A stretch of DNA of 64,000 bases from Mycobacterium sp. ENV421 (lineage in GTDB: Bacteria > Actinomycetota > Actinomycetes > Mycobacteriales > Mycobacteriaceae). The position numbers and the translations under genes are program-made. Shown here in pieces: positions 35,963-47,997 of this stretch (position 1 is the first letter of the stretch; every line of letters starts with the position of its first letter). The DNA lies in contig NZ_PDHO01000022.1 of assembly GCF_002887815.1 (NCBI RefSeq), forward strand, positions 1-64,000. The letters run 5' to 3'. The notes under the pieces were generated by a model that was not told where the DNA came from, searched no databases, and was given only the letters and a program-made list of their open reading frames with translations.

Positions 35963-38900
35963 ATGCTGTTCTCGGCACTTCCCGAAGCGCAGGGTCTCTA
36001 CGACCCCCGGCACGAGTCCGACTCGTGCGGTGTGGCGATGGTGGCCGACATCCAGGGCCGACGGTCACACCAGATCGTCGCCGACGGACTGACGGCACTC
36101 GAACACCTCGAACACCGCGGTGCCGCCGGGGCCGAACCCAACAGCGGAGACGGCGCCGGAATCCTGCTGCAATTGCCGGTCGAATTGCTCTCCGCTGTGG
36201 CGGAATTCGATCTTCCCACACCAACGATCAACGGCTGCAACAGCTTTGCCGCCGGCATCTGCTTCCTGCCGACGGACCCGTTCGCTCGGCAAGCCGCTGT
36301 CGGCCGGGTCGAGGCAATCGCCGAGGAGGAGGGCCTGGAGGTCCTCGGGTGGCGGGCCGTGCCGGTCGACCCTGACGGCGCCGAAGTCGGCGCCACCGCG
36401 CTGGGCTGCATGCCGCACATGTCGATGCTGTTCGTGGCAGCTCCCGAACGAAACGGCCACCGGGCCGGCGGGATCGATCTCGACCGCCTGGTGTACCCGC
36501 TGCGCAAGCGCGCCGAGCAAGGGCCCGACAGCGTCTACTTCCCGTCGCTGTCCAGCCGCACCATCGCCTACAAGGGCATGCTCACGACAATGCAGCTGCC
36601 GCAATACTTTCCCGATCTGCGCGACGAACGCTGCCGCAGTGCGATCGCGATCGTGCACAGTCGATTCTCCACCAACACCTTTCCGTCCTGGCCGTTGGCG
36701 CACCCCTTCCGGTTCGTGGCGCACAACGGCGAGATCAACACCGTGCGGGGTAACCGCAACCGGATGCACGCCCGGGAAGCGATGCTGGCCAGCACCATGA
36801 TTCCCGGTGATCTGAGCCGGCTTTCGCCGATCTGCACTCCCGATGCGTCGGACTCCGCGTCCTTCGACCAGGTGCTCGAGCTGCTGCACCTCGGCGGCCG
36901 CAGTCTGCCGCATGCCGTGATGATGATGATCCCCGAGGCGTGGGAGAACAACACCACCATGGATCCGGCCCGCCGGGCGTTCTGTCAGTACCACGCCTCG
37001 CTGATGGAACCGTGGGACGGACCCGCGTGTGTGACGTTCACCGACGGCACCGTGGTGGGAGCTGTCCTGGACCGCAACGGCTTACGGCCCGGCCGGTGGT
37101 GGCGCACCATCGACGACCGGGTGATCCTGGCCAGTGAGAGCGGCGTGCTGGACATTGCGCCGGGTGAAGTGGTGGCCAAGGGTCGGTTGGAGCCGGGCAA
37201 GATGTTCTTGATCGACACCGCCGCCGGTCGGATCGTCAGCGACGACGAGATCAAGGGTCAGCTCGCCGCCGAAGCGCCGTACGCCGAATGGCTGCACGCC
37301 GGTCTGCTCGATCTGGCGACTCTGCCTGCCCGGACCCGGGTCTCGCCGAACCACGAATCGGTGGTGCGGCGCCAGGTCGCGTTCGGCTACACCGAAGAAG
37401 ACCTGCGGATCATGCTCACCCCGATGGCGGCCTCCGGCCAGGAGCCGCTGGGGTCGATGGGCACCGACACCCCGGTGGCTGTGCTGTCCCAGCGCCCCAA
37501 GCTGATCTACGACTACTTCGTCGAACTGTTCGCCCAGGTGACGAACCCGCCACTGGACGCGATCCGCGAGGAGATCGTCACCTCGATGGCCCGCGTCATG
37601 GGCCCCGAACAGAACCTGCTCGAACCGACGGCCGCGTCCTGCCGCCAGATCTTGCTGCACTGGCCGGTTCTGGACAACGACGAGCTGAACCGGATCGTCC
37701 ACATCAACGACGACGGCGAGCAGCCCGGCCTGAAGTCAGCCGTCCTCAAGGCGCTCTACGATGTCGAGCGCGGCGGGGAAGGCCTGGCCGAGGCCATCGA
37801 GGACCTGCGCCACCGGGCGTCCGACGCGATCGCCAAAGGCGCACGCACGCTGGTCATCTCCGACCGCGACTCCGACCACACCCGTGCGCCGATCCCGTCG
37901 CTGCTGGCCGTCGCCGCGGTGCACCACCATCTGGTCCGGACCAAACAGCGCACCATGGTGGCGCTGGTGGTGGAAAGCGGTGACGCCCGCGAGGTCCACC
38001 ACATCGCGCTGCTGATCGGATACGGGGCGGCCGCGGTCAACCCGTATCTGGCGTTCGAGTCGATCGAGGACCTGATCCGGGAGGGTGAACTCACCGGCAT
38101 CGACCCGGGCACCGCCGTGCGCAACTACCTCAAGGCGCTCGGCAAGGGCGTCATGAAGGTGATGAGCAAGATGGGCATCTCGACCGTCGGCTCATACACG
38201 GCTGCACAGGCTTTCGAAGCCATCGGGCTGTCCAAGGATGTGGTCGACGAATACCTCACCGGCACGGTCAGCCAACTCGGCGGCGTCGGACTCGACGTGC
38301 TGGCCGAGGAGGTCAAGCTGCGGCACCGCCGTGCCTATCCGGAGAACCCCACCGAGCGGGTGCATCGCCGCCTCGAGGTCGGCGGAGAATACCAATTCCG
38401 CCGCGAAGGTGAACTGCACCTGTTCACCCCGGAAACGGTTTTCTTGCTTCAGCATTCGACCCGCACCGGGCAGGGCGAGGTGTTCGCCAGGTACTCCGCG
38501 GAGGTCAACCGGCTGTCCCGTGAGGGCGGTACGCTGCGCGGACTGTTCGGCTTCAACAAGGGTCTGCGGCCACCGGTTCCGCTGCACGAGGTGGAATCCG
38601 TCGAGGCGATCTGCAGCCGCTTCAACACCGGCGCCATGAGCTACGGCTCGATCTCGCAGGAAGCCCACGAGACCATGGCCATCGCCATGAACGCCCTCGG
38701 CGGGCGGTCCAACAGCGGTGAAGGCGGCGAAGACGAAGACCGGCTCTACGACCCCCGCCGGCGCAGTGCCGTCAAACAGGTGGCGTCCGGCCGGTTCGGT
38801 GTCACCAGTGACTATTTGGTCAACGCCACCGATATCCAGATCAAGATGGCCCAGGGCGCAAAGCCCGGTGAGGGCGGGCAGCTGCCCGGCTTCAAGGTGT

Positions 38901-40517
38901 ACCCGAACATCGCCAAGACCCGGCACTCCACGCCCGGGGTGGGCTTGATCTCGCCGCCACCGCACCATGACATCTACTCCATCGAGGATCTGGCGCAACT
39001 GATCCACGACCTCAAGAACGCCAACTCCCAAGCCCGGATCCACGTCAAACTGGTCAGCTCGGTCGGGGTCGGCACGGTCGCGGCCGGGGTGTCCAAGGCG
39101 CACGCGGATGTCGTGCTGATCTCCGGATACGACGGCGGCACCGGCGCGGCGCCGCTGACCAGCCTCAAGCATGCCGGGGCGCCGTGGGAGATCGGTCTCG
39201 CCGACACCCAGCAGACGTTGGTGCTCAACGGACTTCGCGATCGCATCACCGTGCAGTGCGACGGCGGTCTGCGCACCGCCCGCGACGTCATGGTCGCCGC
39301 ACTGCTCGGCGCTGAGGAATTCGGTTTCTCCACCGCGCCGCTGGTGGTGGCCGGTTGCATCATGATGCGGGTCTGCCACCTCGACACCTGCCCGGTAGGG
39401 GTGGCCACCCAGAACCCGGAACTGCGAGCACGTTTCAACGGCAAACCGGAGTTCGTCGAGAACTTTTTCCGGTTCATCGCCGAGGACGTCCGGGTGATGC
39501 TGGCCGAGTTGGGCTTCCGGAGCATCGACGAGGCCGTCGGCCACGCGGAGGTGCTCGACACCGACGACGGGGTGGCGCACTGGAAGACCAAGGGCCTGGA
39601 CCTGAGCCCGATCTTCGCGGTGCCCACCGACGCGCACGGCGGCGCGTTGCCGCAGCGACGGCGGCTGCGGGATCAGGAGCACGGCCTCGAGCACGCTCTG
39701 GACCAGACCCTGGTTGCGCTGGCCGAAGGTGCGCTGGAGGACGCCCACCCGGTTCGGCTGGAACTGCCGGTCCGCAACGTCAACCGCACCGTCGGCACCC
39801 TGCTGGGTTCGGAGGTCACCCGCCGCTACGGCGCCCAGGGCCTGCCGGATGACACCATCCACATCACGCTCACCGGCTCGGCGGGCCAGTCCATCGGCGC
39901 ATTTCTGCCGCCCGGTATCACCCTCGACCTCATCGGTGACGCCAACGACTATGTGGGTAAGGGACTTTCCGGTGGCCGGGTGATCGTCCGGCCGCCCGAC
40001 GACGTCCTGTTCCTGCCCGAGGACAACGTGATCGCCGGCAACACCCTGCTGTACGGGGCGACCTCGGGCGAGGTGTACCTGCGCGGCCGGGTCGGTGAGC
40101 GGTTCGCCGCCCGCAACTCCGGTGCGCTCGCGGTGACCGAAGGGGTGGGGGACCACGCCTGTGAGTACATGACCGGCGGGCGCGTCGTGGTGCTGGGCCG
40201 CACCGGACGCAACATGGCAGCCGGAATGTCCGGCGGCATCGCCTATGTGCTGGGTCTCGACCCGGCCATGGTCAACACGGCGATGGTCGAGCTGCACGCG
40301 CCGGACCCCGACGACCTGGAATGGCTGCACGACGTCGTGGCTCGCCATGCCCGGTGCACCGGCAGCACGCTGGCCCGTTCGGTGCTCTCGGACTGGCCAA
40401 GGCGCAGCGCACAATTCACCAAGATCATGCCCACCGACTACCGGAAGGTGCTCGAGGCCACCCGGATGGCCAAGGCGGAGGGGCGTGACGTGGACACCGC
40501 GATCATGGAGGCGACAC

Positions 40518-40525
<8 letters not shown>
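35963..40525 (+). CDS. gltB: Glutamate synthase (GOGAT), large subunit
   Basis: Converts 2-oxoglutarate and glutamine to two glutamates; 1520 residues. Class II amidotransferase domain first: HESDSCGVAMVAD, where Cys22 becomes the N-terminal nucleophile after removal of a short propeptide, and HSRFSTNTFPSWPLAHPFR further on. The FMN/synthase domain contains MSYGSISQEAHETMAIAMN, SGYDGGTGAAPLTSLKHAG and the 3Fe-4S cysteines in MMRVCHLDTCPVGVATQ. The C-terminal beta-helix domain has glycine-rich repeats (DYVGKGLSGGRVIV, EYMTGGRVVVLGRTGRN). ATG 35963 follows GCGGAGGAGCG. gltD overlaps its end. The sequence lies outside the usual M. tuberculosis gltBD neighbourhood (Rv3859c-Rv3858c). Confidence 0.98.
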
Positions 40526-42017
<1,492 letters not shown>

Positions 42018-42085
42018 GTGAATACCGTGCTGCCGCCATCTGGATCGGTCGAGATGCCCATGAACCGCGACTATGCTGAGGCGTC

Positions 42086-43504
42086 GTGAGTAGACGCGGG
42101 AAGATTGTCTGTACCCTCGGCCCGGCCACCAGCACCGATGAGTCGGTGAGAGCTTTGGTCGACGCCGGCATGGACGTGGCCCGCCTGAATTTCAGCCACG
42201 GCGACTATGTCGATCATGAGGCGGCCTACAAGCGGGTTCGCCTGGCATCCGATGTGACCGGACGTGCGGTCGGGATCCTGGCGGACCTGCAGGGACCCAA
42301 GATCAGGCTGGGCCGCTTCGCCGACGGACCGACGTATTGGGCCAACGGTGAGACGGTGCGGATCACCGTCGAGCACTTCGAGGGCAATCACGACCGGGTG
42401 TCGACCACCTACAAGAACCTGGCCAGGGATGCTCAGCCGGGTGACCGTCTGCTGGTCGACGACGGCAAGGTGGCGCTCGTCGTCGAACACATCGACGGCG
42501 ACGACGTGGTGTGCATGGTCACCGAGGGCGGTCCGGTCAGCAACAACAAGGGCCTGTCCCTGCCCGGCATGAACGTGTCGGTGCCTGCGCTGTCCGAGAA
42601 GGACATCGAGGACCTCGAGTTCGCGCTGCGCCTGGGAGTGGATCTGGTGGCGCTGTCGTTCGTGCGCTCACCCGCCGACGTCGAGCTGGTGCACGAGGTG
42701 ATGGACCGGGTCGGCCGTCGCGTCCCGGTGATCGCCAAGCTGGAAAAGCCGGAAGCGATCGACAATCTCGAGGCGATCGTGCTGGCCTTCGATGCCGTCA
42801 TGGTGGCCCGCGGCGATCTCGGCGTCGAGCTGCCGCTCGAAGAAGTCCCGCTGGTGCAGAAGCGGGCCATCCAGATGGCCCGGGAGAACGCCAAGCCGGT
42901 GATCGTGGCCACCCAGATGCTCGAGTCGATGATCGAGAATTCCCGGCCCACCCGGGCCGAGGCCTCCGACGTCGCCAACGCGGTGCTGGACGGTGCCGAC
43001 GCGGTCATGCTGTCCGGGGAGACCTCGGTCGGCAAGTACCCGCTGGAGTCGGTGCGGACGATGGCTCGCATCATCGGTGCGGTCGAGGAGAACTCGACGG
43101 CGGCCCCGCCGCTGACCCACGTGCCGCGCACCAAGCGCGGCGTCATCTCGTATGCCGCTCGTGACATCGGTGAGCGCCTCGACGCCAAGGCCCTGGTCGC
43201 GTTCACCCAATCCGGGGACACCGTTCGGCGGCTGGCCCGACTGCACACCCCGCTGCCGCTGCTGGCGTTCACCGCGCTGCCGGAGGTGCGCAGCCAGCTG
43301 GCGCTGACCTGGGGCACCGAGACCTTCATCGTCGGGCACATGGAAACCACCGACGACATGATCCGCGAGGTCGACCGCTCGATGCTGGAGCTGGGCCGCT
43401 ACAAGCGCGGTGACCTTGTGGTCATCGTCGCAGGTGCTCCGCCGGGCACAGTAGGCTCGACAAACCTGATCCATGTCCACCGGATCGGGGAGGACGACCA
43501 CTAG
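42086..43504 (+). CDS. pyk: Pyruvate kinase
   Basis: Last step of glycolysis, phosphoenolpyruvate plus ADP to pyruvate plus ATP. 472 residues. KIVCTLGPATSTDESVRALV, ARLNFSHGDYVDH, ADLQGPKIRLGRF, IAKLEKPEAIDNL (catalytic Lys), VMVARGDLGVELPLEEVP (Mg and K sites), ATQMLESMIENSRPTRAE and MLSGETSVGKYPLE are all intact. The C-terminal allosteric domain contains ALVAFTQSGDTVRRLARL. GTG 42086 begins MSRRGKIVCTLGP as in M. tuberculosis PykA (Rv1617). tesB follows 12 bases later. Confidence 0.97.
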   Translation: MSRRGKIVCTLGPATSTDESVRALVDAGMDVARLNFSHGDYVDHEAAYKRVRLASDVTGRAVGILADLQGPKIRLGRFADGPTYWANGETVRITVEHFEGNHDRVSTTYKNLARDAQPGDRLLVDDGKVALVVEHIDGDDVVCMVTEGGPVSNNKGLSLPGMNVSVPALSEKDIEDLEFALRLGVDLVALSFVRSPADVELVHEVMDRVGRRVPVIAKLEKPEAIDNLEAIVLAFDAVMVARGDLGVELPLEEVPLVQKRAIQMARENAKPVIVATQMLESMIENSRPTRAEASDVANAVLDGADAVMLSGETSVGKYPLESVRTMARIIGAVEENSTAAPPLTHVPRTKRGVISYAARDIGERLDAKALVAFTQSGDTVRRLARLHTPLPLLAFTALPEVRSQLALTWGTETFIVGHMETTDDMIREVDRSMLELGRYKRGDLVVIVAGAPPGTVGSTNLIHVHRIGEDDH

Positions 43505-43516
43505 GGGAGAGAACTC

Positions 43517-44383
43517 TTGGCCAACGCGGACCTCGACGAGCTGCTGGCCATCCTCGATCTCTCCCCAGTCGGCGACGACGTGTTCGCTGGGGCGCATCCG
43601 CACAAGAACCCGCCGCGCACCTTCGGCGGGCAGCTGATGGCCCAGGCCTTCGTGGCGGCCACCCGCACTCTTCGGCACGAGATCGCACCCAGCGCGTTGT
43701 CGGTGCATTTCATCGCAGGCGGCGATCCGGAGGCCGACATCGAATTCCATGTCGTCCGGCTGCGCGACGAGCGGCGGTTCGCCAACCGGCGTGTTGACGC
43801 CGTCCAGAACGGCACACTGCTCGCCACCGCGCTGGTGTCCTACCTGTCGGCGGGAAGCGGCCTCGAACACAACACCCCGATGCCCGACCTGCCCGCGCCG
43901 GAGACGCTGCCCACGATCGACGAGCTGCTCGTCGGGTACGAGAAAGTGGTGCCCGGATTCGTCGCGGCGCTCCGCCCGATCGAGTGGCGCTACACCAACG
44001 ACCCGTCGTGGATCATGCGCGAGAAGAACGGCATGCTGACCGCAAATCAGGTGTGGCTCAAGGCCGACGGCCCAATGCCCGACGACCCGACGCTGCACAC
44101 CGCCGCGATGATCTATTCGTCCGACACCACGATCCTGGATTCGATCATCACCACCCACGGTCTGTCCTGGGGCTGGGACCGCATCTTCGCGGTCACGGTC
44201 AACCATTCGCTGTGGTTCCACCGGCAGGTCGACTTCTCCGAGTGGGTGCTCTATTCGACGAATTCGCCGGTCGCCGCGGAGTCCCGCGGCCTGGGCACCG
44301 GCCACTTCTTCAACCCGACCGGGGAGGTGGTGGCAACTGTCACGCAGGAGGGCATCGTCAAGCACTTCCCCGGAAATGCCTGA
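43517..44383 (+). CDS. tesB: Acyl-CoA thioesterase II (TesB family)
   Basis: Hydrolyses medium- and long-chain acyl-CoAs; double-hotdog fold, 288 residues. The first hotdog contains RTFGGQLMAQAFVAATRTL and SVHFIAGGDPEADIEFHVVR; the second has TAAMIYSSDTTILDSIITTH and VNHSLWFHRQVDFSEWVLY, which holds the family Asp/Thr/Gln active-site area, ending with GTGHFFNPTGEVVATVTQEG. TTG 43517 is selected because GGGGAGAG precedes it at a good distance. It corresponds to TesB1 (Rv1618) and sits in the pyk-tesB-DUF2156 order of M. tuberculosis. Confidence 0.95.
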   Translation: MANADLDELLAILDLSPVGDDVFAGAHPHKNPPRTFGGQLMAQAFVAATRTLRHEIAPSALSVHFIAGGDPEADIEFHVVRLRDERRFANRRVDAVQNGTLLATALVSYLSAGSGLEHNTPMPDLPAPETLPTIDELLVGYEKVVPGFVAALRPIEWRYTNDPSWIMREKNGMLTANQVWLKADGPMPDDPTLHTAAMIYSSDTTILDSIITTHGLSWGWDRIFAVTVNHSLWFHRQVDFSEWVLYSTNSPVAAESRGLGTGHFFNPTGEVVATVTQEGIVKHFPGNA

Positions 44384-44405
44384 TAGAAGGCGTATCGTCG
44401 GTCAC

Positions 44406-45833
44406 GTGACCGAGCCGCCGGTTCAGGTCGCGCATCGTGTGCGCGCAAGGGAACGGGTTGTCGTCAATGTCGACACCCTGGCCGCGCGCTGGGTGGGCGC
44501 GCTGGCACTGCTCATCGCCTGCAGTTGGCTCACCGTGCTGATGGTCCGCGCGCACCGCCACCACACCGACTGGCAGACCGACAGCCGGGTGGCGTGGTCG
44601 CTGACGATCCTGGCTGCCGTCGCGTTGATCGCCCGGGGCATCTTCCTCGGCCGCCCGGTGACCGCCGCGCATGCGATCGCCGCCGCCGCGGCGGTGCTCG
44701 CCGGATTCGCCGCCCACCTACTGGCCTTCGACCTCACCGGCGACGTGCTGATCGCCTCCTCGGGGTTGCTGCTGATGTGGCCGACGACCGCGCGACCCGA
44801 TCCGTCCCAGCTGGCCAGGGTGTGGGCCCTGGTCGACGCCACCAGTGGTGACCCGGTGGCGCCGTTCGCGATGCAGAACCTCAAGAGCTACTTCTTCAGC
44901 GCCGACGGCACCGCCGCGGTCGCCTACCGGACCCGGCTGGGTTACGCCGTCGTCAGTGGCGATCCGATCGGTGACGAAGGCCGTTTCGAGGAGCTGATCG
45001 GCGACTTCACCGGCATGTGCCACACCCACGGCTGGCGCGTGGTGGTCCTGGGCTGCAGCGAGCACAGGCTCGGGCTGTGGCGAGATCCCGCGGTGATCGG
45101 GCAGGCCTTGCGACCGGTTCCGATCGGCCGCGACGTGGTGATCGACGTGCCGTCCTTCGACATGGTGGGCCGCAAGTTCCGCAACCTGCGGCAGGCGGTG
45201 CAGCGCACCCACAACTTCGGGATCAGCACCGAGATCGTCGCCGAGTCCGAACTCGACGACCATCTGCTGGCCGAGCTCACCGACGTGCTGCTGTCGTCGG
45301 CCAAGGGGTCGCGCACCGAGCGTGGTTTCTCGATGATTCTCGATGGCACGCTGACCGGTCGCTACCCCGGCGTCCTGCTGATCATCGCGCGTGACCGGGC
45401 GGGCCGGGTGCAGGGATTTCACCGCTACGCGGTCGCCGGTGCCGGCAGCGACATCACCCTCGACGTTCCGTGGCGGCGCCGCGGCGCCCCGAACGGCATC
45501 GACGAGCGGCTGTCCGTGGACATGATCGACGCGATGAAAGCCGAGGGAGCTCAACGCCTTTCGCTGGCATTCGCGGCGTTCCCGGAGATCTTCAACGAAA
45601 AGCAGCGGGGAGCGCTCAGCGCATTCTTCTACACGGCGATCCATCTGGGCGACTCGCTGATCGCACTGGAGTCGCTGTACCGGTACCTGCGCAAGTTCCA
45701 CGCCCTCGGTGATCGCCGGTACGTGCTGCTGTCGCTGAGGCAGGTGCTGCCGCTGCTCGTGGTGTTGCTTTCGCTGGAGTTCTTCCCGAGGCGGCGGCAG
45801 CTGCCCACGGAGTCCGGGGAGGGCGACCGATAG
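44406..45833 (+). CDS. Membrane protein with DUF2156/GNAT-like lysyl-phospholipid-synthase-type domain
   Basis: 475 residues (Rv1619-like). About five membrane helices fill residues 30-125; the cytosolic C-terminus is a DUF2156 double-GNAT domain as in the aminoacyl-phosphatidylglycerol synthases (MprF/LysX). Conserved-looking blocks: FFSADGTAAVAYRTRLGYAV followed by VSGDPIGDE, GRKFRNLRQAVQRTHNFG, FSMILDGTLTGRYPGVLLII, MIDAMKAEGAQRLSLAFAAF and SLYRYLRKFH near the end. Aminoacyl-tRNA-dependent lipid modification is a possible role, not shown. GTG 44406 is used; ATG 44376, overlapping the tesB stop, would add 10 residues and cannot be excluded. Confidence 0.8.
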   Translation: MTEPPVQVAHRVRARERVVVNVDTLAARWVGALALLIACSWLTVLMVRAHRHHTDWQTDSRVAWSLTILAAVALIARGIFLGRPVTAAHAIAAAAAVLAGFAAHLLAFDLTGDVLIASSGLLLMWPTTARPDPSQLARVWALVDATSGDPVAPFAMQNLKSYFFSADGTAAVAYRTRLGYAVVSGDPIGDEGRFEELIGDFTGMCHTHGWRVVVLGCSEHRLGLWRDPAVIGQALRPVPIGRDVVIDVPSFDMVGRKFRNLRQAVQRTHNFGISTEIVAESELDDHLLAELTDVLLSSAKGSRTERGFSMILDGTLTGRYPGVLLIIARDRAGRVQGFHRYAVAGAGSDITLDVPWRRRGAPNGIDERLSVDMIDAMKAEGAQRLSLAFAAFPEIFNEKQRGALSAFFYTAIHLGDSLIALESLYRYLRKFHALGDRRYVLLSLRQVLPLLVVLLSLEFFPRRRQLPTESGEGDR

Positions 45834-45836
45834 GTC

Positions 45837-46382
45837 CTACGGCGTCGGCGTCAAGGTGACGCTGAACTTGTTCTCCACGGACTGCTTGAACTCGTCGGCG
45901 CACTGCTGAACCTGCTGCTGGTCCTGGCCGGCCTTCTGCAGGCAGTCGATGTAGTCGGTGGCGCCGACCTCTTTGAACACGCCGACCCACACGGCGATGA
46001 ACGCGAGACCGACGATGATCGCCAGAAAACCGAGGATGACGCCGGCCAGTGCGACGCCGCCGTTGTTGGCTTCACCGCGCTTGACCCGGCTGCGGCCGGC
46101 GAAGCCGATGATCACCGCCACGATGCCCAGAATGACGCCGCCGACCACGGAGAACGACGACAGAAGTGCGACGATCGCGATCACCAGGGCGGTGACGCCC
46201 AAGCCGTTGCGAGGCCCGGTGGGCGGTGGCGTGTAACCGGCATACGGCTGCGGCGGGGCAGGGGGATAGCCGCCGGGATACTGGCCGTACGAGGGAGCGG
46301 GATAGCCGGGGGGAGGAGGTGGTGGCGCCCCGTACGGGGGCGGGGTGGGCTGCTGAGGTGCCTGCTCTGGGGGCTCAGTCAT
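45837..46382 (-). CDS. DUF4190 domain membrane protein with proline-rich tail
   Basis: 181 residues. The first 60 are proline/tyrosine/glycine-rich and presumably disordered (PYGAPPPPPPGYPAPSYGQY). Two hydrophobic helices follow (LGVTALVIAIVALLSSFSVV and VALAGVILGFLAIIVGLAFI) with SRVKRGEANNGG between them, the DUF4190 pattern. The C-terminus has an acidic/amide-rich outer part with two cysteines (CLQKAGQDQQQVQQCADEF). Function unknown. ATG 46382; an earlier in-frame start at 46442 is less likely because it overruns the end of cydC only through non-conserved sequence. Converges with the DUF2156 gene. Confidence 0.78.
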   Translation of the reverse strand: MTEPPEQAPQQPTPPPYGAPPPPPPGYPAPSYGQYPGGYPPAPPQPYAGYTPPPTGPRNGLGVTALVIAIVALLSSFSVVGGVILGIVAVIIGFAGRSRVKRGEANNGGVALAGVILGFLAIIVGLAFIAVWVGVFKEVGATDYIDCLQKAGQDQQQVQQCADEFKQSVENKFSVTLTPTP

Positions 46383-46392
46383 GGATTGCACG

Positions 46393-47997
46393 TTACCTGC
46401 CGTCGCCGATCGATAGTCGCGGACAGGTGATGTCGATACCAAGTTGATGGCTGGCGACCACCACGGTGCGGTGTGCGCCGAGCAGGCTGCCGTCGAGCAG
46501 GGCGGTCAGGATGCGTTGACCGTCGGCGGCATCGAGGTGTTCGCTCGGTTCGTCGAGGAGCACGATCGGTGCCGGACACAGCAACACCCGGGCCAGCAGC
46601 AGCCGGCGTCGCTGCCCGGCCGACACCGCGGCCGCACCGCCGATCAGCACCGTGCCCAATCCGTCGGGCAGCGCGGCCAGCCAATCGTCGAGGCCCACCG
46701 CGGAGAGTGCGGCGGTGAGCTCGTCGTCGGTGCAATCGCCGCGCGCCACCAACAGGTTGTCCCGGACGGTGGTGTTGAACAGGTGTGCGTCTTCGGCGAA
46801 ATAGCTTATGGTGCTCCGCAATTGAGATTCGTTGAGCTCGGTCGTCGCTTTCCCGTCGATGGTCACTGCGCCGTCGACCGGTGGCAGCAGGCCGGCCAGC
46901 GTCATCAGCAGTGCGGTCTTTCCCGCACCGCTTCGCCCGGTGATCGCCAGCCGGGCACCGGGTTGCAGCGTCACAGCGACGTGCTCACCGGTCGGCCCGC
47001 CGGGATAACCGGCACGCAGGTCGGCCGCCAGCACCGGTGTCGTGGCGAGAGTGGTGACGACGACGTCGGATTGGACGGCCCCCGACGGCAGCAGCTCGCG
47101 CAGGCGCGCGGCGGCGATCCGGCCGCGAGTCAGAGCGACCGCTGCGGCCGGCAGGGCGACGGTGGCCTCGAACGCCGAGAGCGGCAACAACATCAGCACC
47201 GCGAGTGTGGTGGGGGCGGTGTGCGCGGCGATGCCGATGCCGGCGACGACGGCCCCGATCGCGCTGGCTCCGATCGCCAGGGTCGGCACGGCGGCCGCCG
47301 CGGCGGCGGGTGCTGCCGCGCGGTCGATCGCCGAGCCCCAATCCCGCTGGCGCTGTTCGGCTTCGGTGATCAGGGCCGGTAGCCTCCCGGCCACCCGCAG
47401 TTCGGCGGCATGATCGAGCGCGGTGAGGGCGGCGATGTCGCGGTCCGATTGTTGAGCGCGGGCAACAGCTTCCTGTGCCCGCGCGGCGCGTGCGGCCAAT
47501 ACCGGTGCGAGCACACCCGCGACGAGCAGGCACAGCGCCAGGACCACGGCGGCGGCCGGCGAGATCATCGCGATGACGGCCGTGGCGGCGACGCCGAGCA
47601 CGGCCGCGACGCCGATCGGGACCGCGGCGCGAACCGCGACATCGGCGAGCGTGTCCACGTCGGCGCCGACCCGGGTGAGCAGATCACCGCTGTGCAGCCG
47701 AGCCGTGATGTCGGCTGGGCCATGGGCCAGACGGCGATAGATCTCGGCTCGGGCACCGGCCGCCGCCCGCAGCGCGGTGTCGTGGGACGCCAACCGTTCG
47801 CAGTAACCGAAAACCCCCCGCGAGATGCCCAACGCGCGCACTGCCACCACGGCGATGGACAGGTCCAGCACCAGCGGCATCTGCCACGCGCGGGTGATCA
47901 GCCAGGCCGACACCCCGGCCAATGCCAGTGCGCTGCCCAGCGCCAGCGTGCCGAGCGTGATGGCCAGCAGCAGCCGGAGTCGGTCAAACGCGGGCAT
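46393..47997 (-). CDS. cydC: Heme/thiol ABC exporter CydC, ATPase-permease
   Basis: Half of the CydDC heterodimer needed to assemble cytochrome bd, binding heme and exporting thiols in other bacteria. 534 residues: six membrane helices to about residue 300, then an ABC domain with Walker A ITGRSGAGKTALLMTLAG, the signature in VSAGQRRRLLLARVLLC and Walker B APIVLLDEPSEHLD. The ABC signature reads SAGQ instead of LSGGQ. ATG 47997 overlaps the cydD end by 14 bases. Last gene of the minus-strand cydABDC operon, matching Rv1620c. Confidence 0.95.
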   Translation of the reverse strand: MPAFDRLRLLLAITLGTLALGSALALAGVSAWLITRAWQMPLVLDLSIAVVAVRALGISRGVFGYCERLASHDTALRAAAGARAEIYRRLAHGPADITARLHSGDLLTRVGADVDTLADVAVRAAVPIGVAAVLGVAATAVIAMISPAAAVVLALCLLVAGVLAPVLAARAARAQEAVARAQQSDRDIAALTALDHAAELRVAGRLPALITEAEQRQRDWGSAIDRAAAPAAAAAAVPTLAIGASAIGAVVAGIGIAAHTAPTTLAVLMLLPLSAFEATVALPAAAVALTRGRIAAARLRELLPSGAVQSDVVVTTLATTPVLAADLRAGYPGGPTGEHVAVTLQPGARLAITGRSGAGKTALLMTLAGLLPPVDGAVTIDGKATTELNESQLRSTISYFAEDAHLFNTTVRDNLLVARGDCTDDELTAALSAVGLDDWLAALPDGLGTVLIGGAAAVSAGQRRRLLLARVLLCPAPIVLLDEPSEHLDAADGQRILTALLDGSLLGAHRTVVVASHQLGIDITCPRLSIGDGR